From a virus: 32,464 bases of DNA. The stretch lies in the IMG/VR virus record IMGVR_UViG_3300031687_000064, positions 1 to 32,464 of that record; one strand, given 5' to 3'. Under the pieces are notes generated by a model that was not told the DNA's origin, ran no database searches, and saw only the letters and a program-made list of their open reading frames with translations. Position numbers and translations under genes: made by a program. Of the stretch, positions 17,437-24,876 are shown one piece after another. Positions within the stretch are counted from its first letter, which is position 1; each line of letters starts with the position of its first letter.

Positions 17437-20013
17437 ATGGCAATTAATTTAAAACAAATATCAACATTAGATACTGACAACTTAAAGTTGGACAAGGTTA
17501 ATTATAACTTTGATCAGTTGGTTGCTAATGGAGGAGGACCTGCTGGAGTTCAAGGACCTTATGGTACTACTGGGTTTCAAGGAATCACAGGAGCACAGGG
17601 AGTACAGGGAACTTTAGGAAATCAAGGATTTCAAGGGCCTCAGGGTAATAATGGACAAGGCATATGGAAAGTGAATACTGGTGGAAATACAAAAACACTA
17701 TTACCAATACATGATGTAGTTGATTTTCCAGCTAGAATCCACCCGCCAAGTGTACTTATAGGATTCAAATCAGATGATCCGGAATATGATGATAGTTATA
17801 TTGAAGAGAATGCATCTCTTGTTGTCAACAGACATACTAAGTTTTATAATAATTTAGAATTAAGATCTTTTGGAGTTACTAATAAATTTTTATACAGGCT
17901 AACGCATGACAATAACGTTACAACGATGGAAACTAGATTTTCATTAGATGGTGGTGCATATAATCAACACGCTGATCTATTCACATGGTCAACTCCTTTA
18001 TCGGCACAGCCTCTGATTTCTTTAGATTCTACGATGTTAGATATTAATGTTGCCTCAGATTTCGAGGATTTAACAGTTAACGGTATTTTTAAAATAGTTA
18101 ATGGTTTACCAGATACTGGTAAAATTGCAGTTGCTAAAGATGTTACTGGTGAAATAGAGTTCAAATCAATAGAGGATATTGGGGGAGTTGTACCTGTTGG
18201 TACTATTGTTTCAGTCGATCCATCTTTTTATAATAACTCATTCATACAAACAGAGGTGGTACCATCTCCATTAAACGACGCAGTTGTTTTAACAGTTGGA
18301 GCTGGTTTTGGAAATTTTGCAGGTTGGTATTTATGTAATGGTAGAACTTGGAAAAATTCAACAGTATCTTATATCGTTGATGATCTAAACTCATTTTCTT
18401 ACAATATACAGAATGATACAGATAATACTAATGCAAATAGCCAGGGAGATGCTGTATTAGTAAATAATAAAACGTCTTTAATTGGGGGAGCAGACTCACA
18501 AATGGATGCAACGTTTACGCCGGGAGCAAACAACGTACCTGGAACATATAGTGTTAATGGTACTATATCGACATCACCAGTTGATATAACGTCAGGTACT
18601 GGTATTAATTTTACTATTAAAAAATTACCTCAAATAATATATTTAGGAGCCGTTGATTTACATTGGCAAGAATCAGGATTAGGTGCAAACGTAGTATTAC
18701 CTACATTTGTTTTATCTGATTGGACTGGTAGCGTTTCTCTAATTAACAATGACGGAGACACTATATTGGAGAGAGTACTTGGTAATTCACCAATGGTTAA
18801 CTTAACTAATAATATAGGTATAAATTCAACTTACTCTATTATTTCTAATTCAACTTCAATAGATATAAAAGTACCTAATGGATATATTAATGCTGGTCAG
18901 TTTATAACTGGTTTATTTAATATAAATCAAGAAGCAGCGATCGAACCAAATTACACGTTAACTACAACTAATAATAGTGTTAGAACAAATTGGACACTTA
19001 GAACACTTAATAATGTAAATGCTCCACTAGCACAATCTAATATGTCAGTTAGTGTATTGCCTGGAGGTACAGGAACTATAATAACATATGTCGTTCCTGA
19101 TGCAGGATACGCTCTCCCTAATTTATTCGATATAACATGGACTGGCGATACGTCTAATACTGAGATTACACAAGCAGCGCATGGCGCTTATCAGATTAAA
19201 ACGGAACATATTAGCATGCATGCTAATATAAATAGCACTTATGTTTTCAGCATACAAGCTTCTTTAATTTATTATAATACAGCACAAACTGGTCAAGCTT
19301 CTAAAACTAATTGTCCGCCTGGACAATCCCCTGATAGTCCAAACGTGTCAACTGTAACTAAACAAGCAGGTTCTTATAATAGTATTATATCGCAATTTAA
19401 TGCAAATGCAAAAGCGCATTTTGCAGCAACACAGGATGCACAAATCCTTGCTAATTCAAGTGGCACATGTTCTACTGATAATACATGTCTGATTGAAGGA
19501 ACTCAGGTAGAAATGAGTAACGGTACATTTAAGAATATTGAAAACATATTAGTAGGAGACAATGTTATGTCATTTAATATACATACAATGCCGTCTAATG
19601 ATAATGTATCTCAATTATTAACATGGGAATCTCTTGAGTTAAATACAGATGAATCTATCGCTCGAGTAACAGGGAACACTGAGAGCATCTCAATGGAAAT
19701 ATTTAATATAAATAATAATCTTTTAAAAGCAACTGCAAGTCATTTACATATAATTAAAAGAAATAATGTTTGGAAGATATCTAAAACTGAAAACATATTA
19801 GTTGGAGATTATCTATTAAATAAAGATCTTACAACTACTATTATAACTACAATTGAGATTGAAAACGAAGATAATTATAAAGTGTATAAATTAGATGTAG
19901 AGGATGATGATGTTTATGTTGCGAATGGAATAGTAACACATAATCTAAAAGACCCTGATGGGGAGAACGATGGTTTAGGAAATAATGGGCATAATAACGT
20001 CGGAATACAATAA
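17437..20013 (+). CDS. Collagen-like tail fibre protein with tail-collar, DUF5977-like and C-terminal Hint domains
   Basis: An 858-aa protein paralogous to the preceding gene. In order it has: an N-terminal anchor (KLDKVNYNFDQL); Gly-X-Y triplets at residues 34-73; a tail-collar-like segment at about 251-335 (VPVGTIVSV, then GWYLCNGRTW and DDLNSF); a long beta-rich receptor-type region; a DUF5977-like unit at about 612-678, starting with Cys626 and ending QILANSSGTC at Cys678; and a complete Hint domain at 684-836, followed by a 22-residue tail. Hint domains cleave themselves, so the fibre may be processed or covalently joined after assembly. The Hint part is absent from the paralogue, which suggests a later gain of the C-terminal modules. 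The gene has its own 47-base leader and a possible late promoter, and ends four bases before the next start. Confidence 0.75.
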   Translation: MAINLKQISTLDTDNLKLDKVNYNFDQLVANGGGPAGVQGPYGTTGFQGITGAQGVQGTLGNQGFQGPQGNNGQGIWKVNTGGNTKTLLPIHDVVDFPARIHPPSVLIGFKSDDPEYDDSYIEENASLVVNRHTKFYNNLELRSFGVTNKFLYRLTHDNNVTTMETRFSLDGGAYNQHADLFTWSTPLSAQPLISLDSTMLDINVASDFEDLTVNGIFKIVNGLPDTGKIAVAKDVTGEIEFKSIEDIGGVVPVGTIVSVDPSFYNNSFIQTEVVPSPLNDAVVLTVGAGFGNFAGWYLCNGRTWKNSTVSYIVDDLNSFSYNIQNDTDNTNANSQGDAVLVNNKTSLIGGADSQMDATFTPGANNVPGTYSVNGTISTSPVDITSGTGINFTIKKLPQIIYLGAVDLHWQESGLGANVVLPTFVLSDWTGSVSLINNDGDTILERVLGNSPMVNLTNNIGINSTYSIISNSTSIDIKVPNGYINAGQFITGLFNINQEAAIEPNYTLTTTNNSVRTNWTLRTLNNVNAPLAQSNMSVSVLPGGTGTIITYVVPDAGYALPNLFDITWTGDTSNTEITQAAHGAYQIKTEHISMHANINSTYVFSIQASLIYYNTAQTGQASKTNCPPGQSPDSPNVSTVTKQAGSYNSIISQFNANAKAHFAATQDAQILANSSGTCSTDNTCLIEGTQVEMSNGTFKNIENILVGDNVMSFNIHTMPSNDNVSQLLTWESLELNTDESIARVTGNTESISMEIFNINNNLLKATASHLHIIKRNNVWKISKTENILVGDYLLNKDLTTTIITTIEIENEDNYKVYKLDVEDDDVYVANGIVTHNLKDPDGENDGLGNNGHNNVGIQ
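17536..17655 (+). repeat. Gly-X-Y collagen-like coding repeat
   Basis: Fourteen consecutive triplets with Gly first (residues 34-73 of the 858-aa protein), rich in Gln (GVQG, GFQG, GAQG). It corresponds to the run in the upstream paralogue but has diverged in X and Y. Confidence 0.85.
19486..19944 (+). other. Hint (Hedgehog/intein-type) autoprocessing domain, mini-intein size
   Basis: Residues 684-836 (153 aa) of the tail fibre. Block A begins at the nucleophile Cys684: CLIEGTQVEMSNGTFKNIEN, then ILVGD. Block B is T766-A-S-H769, the TxxH that activates the first peptide bond. Blocks F/G are YKLDVEDDDVYVANGIVTHN, ending His835-Asn836. There is no endonuclease insert. The residue after Asn836 is Leu837, not the Cys, Ser or Thr needed as the second nucleophile of standard splicing, so N-terminal cleavage, C-terminal cleavage or a bacterial intein-like (BIL) reaction is more likely than splicing. 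The motifs are clear; the reaction type is inference. Confidence 0.85.
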
Positions 20014-20016
20014 AAT

Positions 20017-20820
20017 ATGATTATACTAAAAAACATATTAGGAAATAAGACATTAATGCGATTCATAGGAATCGCTATTGTCGTTTTATTAGTCTTAAAA
20101 CAATGTAATCAGATTTCAAATCTTAAAGAAGATTTACAAAGAACTGAAAATGTTGCAGAAAGAAACTTTAATAATTACAAGACTGCTCAAGATTCTATAA
20201 AAACTGAAGTAGATAAACATGGTAATTTAGTTTCTAAAATTGGAACATATGAATATGACATATCTACATTAAAGAAAGATAAGACAAATTTGTTGAATAG
20301 ATATAATAAGGTTCTTAATGATAAGACTAAATTAGAAAATATAAATACATTAATATCTACTGATTTAATTATAAAGGATTCTATAATAGGATCAATTGTT
20401 GAAGTTACTCAAAATGCAGATACAATCTCTGTTAGTTTTAGTGACAACAAAAAATGGGATAAATATAACTGGAGAACATTTAATGGTGAACTTAGATTAA
20501 CTAAATTAGATTCATTATTTATTACGGATTCTTCTAAGTTTTATTTTAATCAAGGTATTAGTTTAACTACAGCGATAGTTGAGGAAGACGGTAGAGAAGT
20601 TTTAAGAATTACAACACCATATCCTGGTTTGACTTTCACTTCTATGGAGAATATAAATATTGTTAATGATAAATTGAATCAAAGATATAAGAAAAAAGCA
20701 GGATGGTCAATTGGGGTTGGAGTAGGTTATGGAATTAATCTAAACAATAATCAAATTATAAGTACTGGGCCTTCGATTGGAATTGGAGTATACTGGTCAC
20801 CAAAATGGTTAAAATTTTAA
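20017..20820 (+). CDS. Membrane-anchored coiled-coil protein, possible spanin-like lysis protein
   Basis: A 267-aa protein with one N-terminal membrane span at about residues 14-29 (MRFIGIAIVVLLVLKQ) flanked by positive residues. It is followed by a long charged helix with heptad character at about 31-125 (QISNLKEDLQRTENVAERNF and beyond). The C-terminal third is beta-rich and ends in a Gly-rich hairpin (GWSIGVGVGYGINLNNN, then GPSIGIGVYW), which looks like two amphipathic outer-membrane-type strands. Inner-membrane anchor, periplasmic coiled coil and outer-membrane-interacting end together resemble a single-gene spanin that fuses the envelope membranes at lysis. Cys30 is not in a good lipobox (LKQC), so lipidation is unlikely. 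No endolysin or holin is evident beside it, so a tail-associated membrane protein remains possible. Confidence 0.6.
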   Translation: MIILKNILGNKTLMRFIGIAIVVLLVLKQCNQISNLKEDLQRTENVAERNFNNYKTAQDSIKTEVDKHGNLVSKIGTYEYDISTLKKDKTNLLNRYNKVLNDKTKLENINTLISTDLIIKDSIIGSIVEVTQNADTISVSFSDNKKWDKYNWRTFNGELRLTKLDSLFITDSSKFYFNQGISLTTAIVEEDGREVLRITTPYPGLTFTSMENINIVNDKLNQRYKKKAGWSIGVGVGYGINLNNNQIISTGPSIGIGVYWSPKWLKF

Positions 20821-20834
20821 AATAATAATAAACA

Positions 20835-22892
20835 ATGGCACAATCATCAAAATTTGCAAGACTTGACGAAGATATTCTATTAGAATTCATCTACCATGAT
20901 CAAAGCGTTCCTGATACTGTTAAGATCGATAACGATGATAATGGTAGTCAATTAAAATACTTAAACACAGTATCTGGTAATAATAGTGCAGCTAGGATGT
21001 TAATTCATGAATTAGGATCTGATGTTGTAAATTTTACAGTTAATATTGCAAACGGATATGTTTATGTTAATAATTTTGCATCTAGGGAACTTCTTGTTAA
21101 AAACGGATTAACTTATAAATTTGATCTAAACGATGCATCTATTAATAATATTAATGGATTTTCAATAAATGGAAACCTACAAACTCCAGTAAATGGAATA
21201 GTAACATTCTCTCCTAATACAAACGGAACTTTCGTTTATTCTTATAAGGATTTAGCAGGAACTACTATGATAGGTGGAAATATAGTTGTTGGCGATAAAG
21301 CTAACTCACTATGGGCAACACCGTTACAAGAAACTGGAAATACAATCAAAACCGCTCCGGGTGAAGGAGGACGCTACTACGCAGTACCTACTGATAATGC
21401 TAATGTTTTAGCTTTGTTAGATAATGGATTAAATTATTTAGATTCATCAGAATGGCAAGGTACTGATTCTTCAGGACTTAATATTGTGCCTAGTGGAGAT
21501 GTTGATTCTGTTTGGTACGATACAATAAAATTGCACTTAAGAACAGGGTATTCCTTTAATAGTAGAGGATATGAAGGATTTTCTTTTCAAGTTAAAGTAA
21601 AAAGACAATCTGGAGAGTATGGTTATTTAACATCATTAGTTTATTTAAACTCTTCTAATTATGAGATTCAAAATCCACAACCATTTACATTAGCAGATAG
21701 TTCTTTCTCTAAATATATTGAAATTAAAGTACCTTCGCTAGTTCATATGAATAATCCTGCTAAGAATCAGGATATGGCAACAACATTCTTTGGAACTTCA
21801 ACAGATTCTTTAATATCTTCGGCTAATTACGAAATTAAACTTGGATTAATTGGAGAGGTTAAAACAGTTAGCGGATATGATTACATAGAGATTGTCGCTG
21901 AAAACGACCTGATATTATCACAAGAAGATGAATTCACAGATGTTTCAGTTAAATTAGAAGAAGCAACCGACGGAGATTATTTCAAAATATACGGAATGAA
22001 AGATGGTTCAGTCGCTGGTTTTGAAAATTATATAAATGGTAGGATCGCGGAATCTTCTGATGATATTACAGTATTTTATGATATTGAACTTAGTGAACAA
22101 TTAGGATTAAATTATATAAACACATATAGAACTAGCTTTTCACAAGTTGCAAATTATGACGAACCTATAATATATAGACCAGTTATTTTAAATGCAGGCG
22201 CAGCTAGTAGTTTTTTGCTTAGAGTAAATATGAGAATCTATAATGAAACGGACAATACTCAAATATTAAAAGTAGCGACTTTAGTTTATAATAAACCTAA
22301 GAAATACGGAAAGAGAATGACACAAATAAACCTGAGTGGTAATTATTCACCAACAGTGGTTTATAATAAAATGACGAACACTCAAGTTAACAGGGAATTA
22401 AATCAATTTGTAAATTCAATAAGACCATCTGTTGGAGAAACTAAATATGTTCCAGTTGCATTAGATACTTATGGTATTTTAGCAGGTTCAACTAATGTAA
22501 CGTTAGACGGTACTGATTCAATTGCAACTAATGAGATAAAATATAAACCAGAGGGAGAGGCTGTAGTATCTCTTTCTAAAGTTTCTGATAACTTTATTAA
22601 ATTCAGTATTGCAAAACCTAAAGGAGATAATTTAGAATCTATTAGTTTGGTAAATGCAGAAGATATAATTCTTATTATTAAGAGTGGAACGATAGAGCAA
22701 CAAATACACCATGATCCTAATTTTCCTGATGTTGATTTAGGGAAAGGTGAAGTAATCTTCAAAGTAACAAAAAGCATTGCAACAAGATTCGATCAAAAAG
22801 ACACAAATGTTAATCAAGATAAATTTTACATTAATTTAAAGAATGGTGTAACTGAGTCTTTATTATATCACGGTAAAGTAAACATTATATAA
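20835..22892 (+). CDS. Beta-rich virion structural protein (685 aa), unknown family
   Basis: A protein I cannot assign. It is almost entirely short beta strands with Asn, Gly, Ser and Asp turns. A strand-rich N-terminal domain of about 150 residues (with YVYVNNFASRELLVKNGLTY) is followed by several sandwich-like domains and a C-terminal domain ending FYINLKNGVTESLLYHGKV. It has no Cys, no membrane span and no catalytic motif. The short A-rich leader (AATAATAATAAACA) follows the usual pattern of this window. The stop overlaps the next ATG by one base (TAATG), coupling it to the possible tail-tube-fold gene, so a role at the tail tip, tube end or baseplate is reasonable but inferred only from position. 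Confidence 0.6.
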   Translation: MAQSSKFARLDEDILLEFIYHDQSVPDTVKIDNDDNGSQLKYLNTVSGNNSAARMLIHELGSDVVNFTVNIANGYVYVNNFASRELLVKNGLTYKFDLNDASINNINGFSINGNLQTPVNGIVTFSPNTNGTFVYSYKDLAGTTMIGGNIVVGDKANSLWATPLQETGNTIKTAPGEGGRYYAVPTDNANVLALLDNGLNYLDSSEWQGTDSSGLNIVPSGDVDSVWYDTIKLHLRTGYSFNSRGYEGFSFQVKVKRQSGEYGYLTSLVYLNSSNYEIQNPQPFTLADSSFSKYIEIKVPSLVHMNNPAKNQDMATTFFGTSTDSLISSANYEIKLGLIGEVKTVSGYDYIEIVAENDLILSQEDEFTDVSVKLEEATDGDYFKIYGMKDGSVAGFENYINGRIAESSDDITVFYDIELSEQLGLNYINTYRTSFSQVANYDEPIIYRPVILNAGAASSFLLRVNMRIYNETDNTQILKVATLVYNKPKKYGKRMTQINLSGNYSPTVVYNKMTNTQVNRELNQFVNSIRPSVGETKYVPVALDTYGILAGSTNVTLDGTDSIATNEIKYKPEGEAVVSLSKVSDNFIKFSIAKPKGDNLESISLVNAEDIILIIKSGTIEQQIHHDPNFPDVDLGKGEVIFKVTKSIATRFDQKDTNVNQDKFYINLKNGVTESLLYHGKVNII

Positions 22893-23443
22893 TGATACTA
22901 AATAGCAGAAATAACTTATTCAATTTTAAGTTCCCTCGTAATTTTATCCCAACTGAAGTAGCTGATAAATACAAGAAGTACTTGAATAGAATGCCAGGTA
23001 GTTTAATGACAGAACCTATTGATTTTGTAAATTATTCAATACAGGGCATGTCAGTTCCTGGGATTAGCTTTGATCCTATTGAACAAGCACCTAATGATGG
23101 AACTACAACGTATCATAGAGGTTCAATACCAATACAAAATACAATTGAAAGACAATTTACAGTTGAAATGCAATTATTAGACGGTTATATTAACTATTGG
23201 ATAATGCAAGATACTCTTTTGTATTATTATTCAAAAACAAACAGGAAGCCATTTCTAGAAGATCTTAAGCTTCAAATAATGGATGCTGAGGGTATTCATA
23301 TAATGAGTGCTGTTTTTGAGAAACCAATAATGAATTCAATAACTGAACTAGAACTTAACATGAGTTCTAACATTGCAGAATTTAATACGTTTACATTAAA
23401 CTTTTATTATAACAAGTTTAATTTAGTATTAGAAATAGATTAA
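22892..23443 (+). CDS. Possible tail-tube-fold protein (tube or baseplate-tube junction)
   Basis: A 183-aa protein. The segment VNYSIQGMSVPGISFDPIEQ at about residues 47-66 resembles the loop and strand region of T4 gp19-type tube proteins, in which a 'v...slPG..f' strand is followed by polar beta strands. The downstream stretch has alternating strands (ERQFTVEMQLLDGYINYWIM), then a helix (WIMQDTLLYYYSK), then a final strand pair (EFNTFTLNFYYNKFNLVLEI), consistent with the small beta-barrel plus helix of this fold. T4-like phages carry several proteins of this fold (gp19, gp48, gp54), so this could be the tube protein, a tube initiator or a hub component. The match is by shape rather than strong identity. 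Confidence 0.5.
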   Translation: MILNSRNNLFNFKFPRNFIPTEVADKYKKYLNRMPGSLMTEPIDFVNYSIQGMSVPGISFDPIEQAPNDGTTTYHRGSIPIQNTIERQFTVEMQLLDGYINYWIMQDTLLYYYSKTNRKPFLEDLKLQIMDAEGIHIMSAVFEKPIMNSITELELNMSSNIAEFNTFTLNFYYNKFNLVLEID

Positions 23444-23455
23444 GATATATACTAT

Positions 23456-23824
23456 ATGAAAACATTTTTAGATTACATGGAAGATGCAGATATCACTAAT
23501 GAAGAGCTTCAGGTTTTACAAGAGTCATTACAGACTGAGTGGACTGATGAGCTTGAGGAAAAGGTAGATGCTGCTTTAGAAGAATTTGCAAAGGAATACA
23601 AGAACGAAGACGGAACTTTTAATATAGAAAGACTTAATACTGAAATGACAAATGAAGGTATGTTTGGTTCTATATTCGGAGGTTTAACAGGATTCGCTCT
23701 TGGTAAAACCATTGGTAAAACTGTTGCTAAAGTAATGGGTATTCAAAAAGGTATATTTTATGATATGTTAACCTCACGATTAGTTGGAGCTGCTTTAGGT
23801 TCTGCTATCGGTAAAGCTCTATAA
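23456..23824 (+). CDS. Glycine-zipper protein with acidic N-terminal segment, possible membrane-active virion protein
   Basis: A 122-aa protein in two parts. Residues 1-67 are acidic and helical (MKTFLDYMEDADITNEELQV onward). Residues 68-122 contain two hydrophobic Gly/Ala-spaced segments (MFGSIFGGLTGFALGKTIGK and SRLVGAALGSAIGKAL), whose GxxxG-type spacing is that of glycine zippers found in membrane-inserting and pore-forming proteins. The border reads MTNE-GMF, a Glu|Gly step after a small residue, similar to T4 prohead protease sites, and the start MKTF resembles the start of T4 internal proteins (MKTYQEF). Cleavage would release the membrane-active half. A holin-like or injected-protein role is possible. 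It ends directly before the RuvC-like gene with no gap. Confidence 0.55.
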   Translation: MKTFLDYMEDADITNEELQVLQESLQTEWTDELEEKVDAALEEFAKEYKNEDGTFNIERLNTEMTNEGMFGSIFGGLTGFALGKTIGKTVAKVMGIQKGIFYDMLTSRLVGAALGSAIGKAL

Positions 23825-24475
23825 ATGACTTACGTTACAATTGATTTTTCACTAAATTCACCAGGTATTTGTATATTTAAAGACAAATATCATTTCATAT
23901 CTTATTTAAAACCAAAATCCGGAACTAAAAAAGATCAAAGGACTCAAGAAGATTTGAGTCTATTATCTGATGTTACTTTAAAAGAACAACCAGATTTCAC
24001 TAATGTTGGCGCTTATTCTTCAGTTGAATTAGGTAAGATCAATAGATATATCACTTCTGCGAACGATATCATAAATATTATTAAAGAACATACTAAAGGA
24101 GAAACTCAATTTGTTTTTGCTTTTGAAGGAACTTCGTTTGGATCTAAACAAGGAACTAATAACATTATTGATATGGCAGCAGGCGCTGCAATCCTTAAAC
24201 TAAAGATTCTTGAAGAGTTTAATCCAATAACAATAGAAACTGTTGCACCTTCAACTATCAAAAAGCATGCTGGAAAAGGTAACATGAATAAGTCTCAGTT
24301 ATGGAAAGTCTTTATTGAAGGCGGAACTGGAACTGATGAGATTGTTAGAGCCTCTGACTTCCTTCTTTTTTGTGTTAATGAAATCGGCGAAACAACTAAG
24401 ATTCCAAAGCCCTTTGATGATTTAGTCGATGCATATTTCTTGAACTCTTACGTTCAGTCCTTGGACCAGATTTAA
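23825..24475 (+). CDS. RuvC-like Holliday junction resolvase (RNase H fold)
   Basis: A 216-aa RNase H-fold nuclease, probably resolving branched DNA during recombination-dependent replication and packaging. The first strand (VTIDFSLNSPGICIF) carries the catalytic Asp7. The second acidic residue is Glu101 in FVFAFEGTSFGS. A basic loop (PSTIKKHAGKGNMNKSQL at about 142-159) matches the 'v.P...Kk...GkG.a.K' region that contacts DNA in RuvC relatives. The last acidic pair is in KPFDDLVDAYFL, with Asp199 and Asp202 as likely ligands. All four expected metal-binding positions are therefore present. T4 itself uses an unrelated resolvase (endonuclease VII), so this is a plausible replacement. The start abuts the previous stop. 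Confidence 0.75.
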   Translation: MTYVTIDFSLNSPGICIFKDKYHFISYLKPKSGTKKDQRTQEDLSLLSDVTLKEQPDFTNVGAYSSVELGKINRYITSANDIINIIKEHTKGETQFVFAFEGTSFGSKQGTNNIIDMAAGAAILKLKILEEFNPITIETVAPSTIKKHAGKGNMNKSQLWKVFIEGGTGTDEIVRASDFLLFCVNEIGETTKIPKPFDDLVDAYFLNSYVQSLDQI

Positions 24476-24559
24476 CTTTCAGACTTAAAGACTTAACTTA
24501 TACTGTCATCTGGCTGGAAAGTTTCATAACCATCTAAATAAATTTAATAATAAATAATA

Positions 24560-24748
24560 ATGTATAACGAAGAGATATCCCCATATGAACTTATGAACTT
24601 AAAAAGTACTTTAGACTTAATGGTCTCAACAAACCGAATAACAAAAAAAGAAAGCTTAGAGATATTAAAGAAAGCTGGGCTTAGTATATCAGACGATGGT
24701 AAAGACTTCGTTGACGAAAAAGGATCTATATATAAATTTGATATATAG
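24560..24748 (+). CDS. Small protein of unknown function (62 aa)
   Basis: A short acidic to neutral protein with an N-terminal helix (PYELMNLKSTLDLMVSTNRI), a second helix (KKESLEILKKAGL) and a short strand pair (DFVDEKGSIYKFDI). I do not recognise it. It sits alone between the RuvC-like gene and the gp32 leader with an A/T-rich leader (TTTAATAATAAATAATA) typical of genes here, which supports it as real. TCTAAATA at 24533-24540, one base off the T4 late -10 consensus, may promote it. Function unknown. Confidence 0.55.
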   Translation: MYNEEISPYELMNLKSTLDLMVSTNRITKKESLEILKKAGLSISDDGKDFVDEKGSIYKFDI

Positions 24749-24876
24749 TTTGAATATATTTGAAACTTTTAATAGTTTTCAAGTATAAACCATGAAAGTT
24801 TATTAAAGGTACCGAAAGAATTAACGATCAAAGAATTTAAAGTTTAACGAATTAACAAATTAAAAGAATTAAAGAC
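24749..24876 (+). promoter_or_regulatory. Leader of the SSB gene: possible gp32-type translational operator
   Basis: A 128-base gap before the gp32 start. The upstream part can form TTGAAACT (24760-24767) paired with AGTTTTCAA (24774-24782, one bulge); AAACTTT (24763-24769) is also complementary to AAAGTTT (24795-24801), so competing or nested pairing is possible. The downstream part is unstructured and G-poor and holds TTAA at 24821, 24837, 24844, 24852, 24860 and 24869; the last five starts are 7-9 bases apart. T4 gp32 represses its own mRNA by nucleating at a leader pseudoknot and coating an A/U-rich operator, with a site size of about 7 nt. The similarity is inferred. Confidence 0.45.

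Noticed and set aside
19227-19234. TATAAATA octamers inside coding regions (also near 19690 and 27046)
   Set aside because: They lie within genes without a downstream start and are expected by chance at this AT content.
19486-19944. Functional splicing intein interrupting the fibre
   Set aside because: The residue after His-Asn is Leu and the following part is only 22 low-complexity residues, so there is no meaningful C-extein; I call it a Hint/BIL-type domain instead.
20017-20820. Lipoprotein signal at Cys30
   Set aside because: The residues before it (LKQ) do not fit a lipobox, so a plain membrane anchor is a better reading.
24476-24559. Possible terminator or small RNA after the RuvC-like gene
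   Set aside because: Only a GACTTAA direct repeat and weak pairing are visible, with no stable stem plus T-tract.
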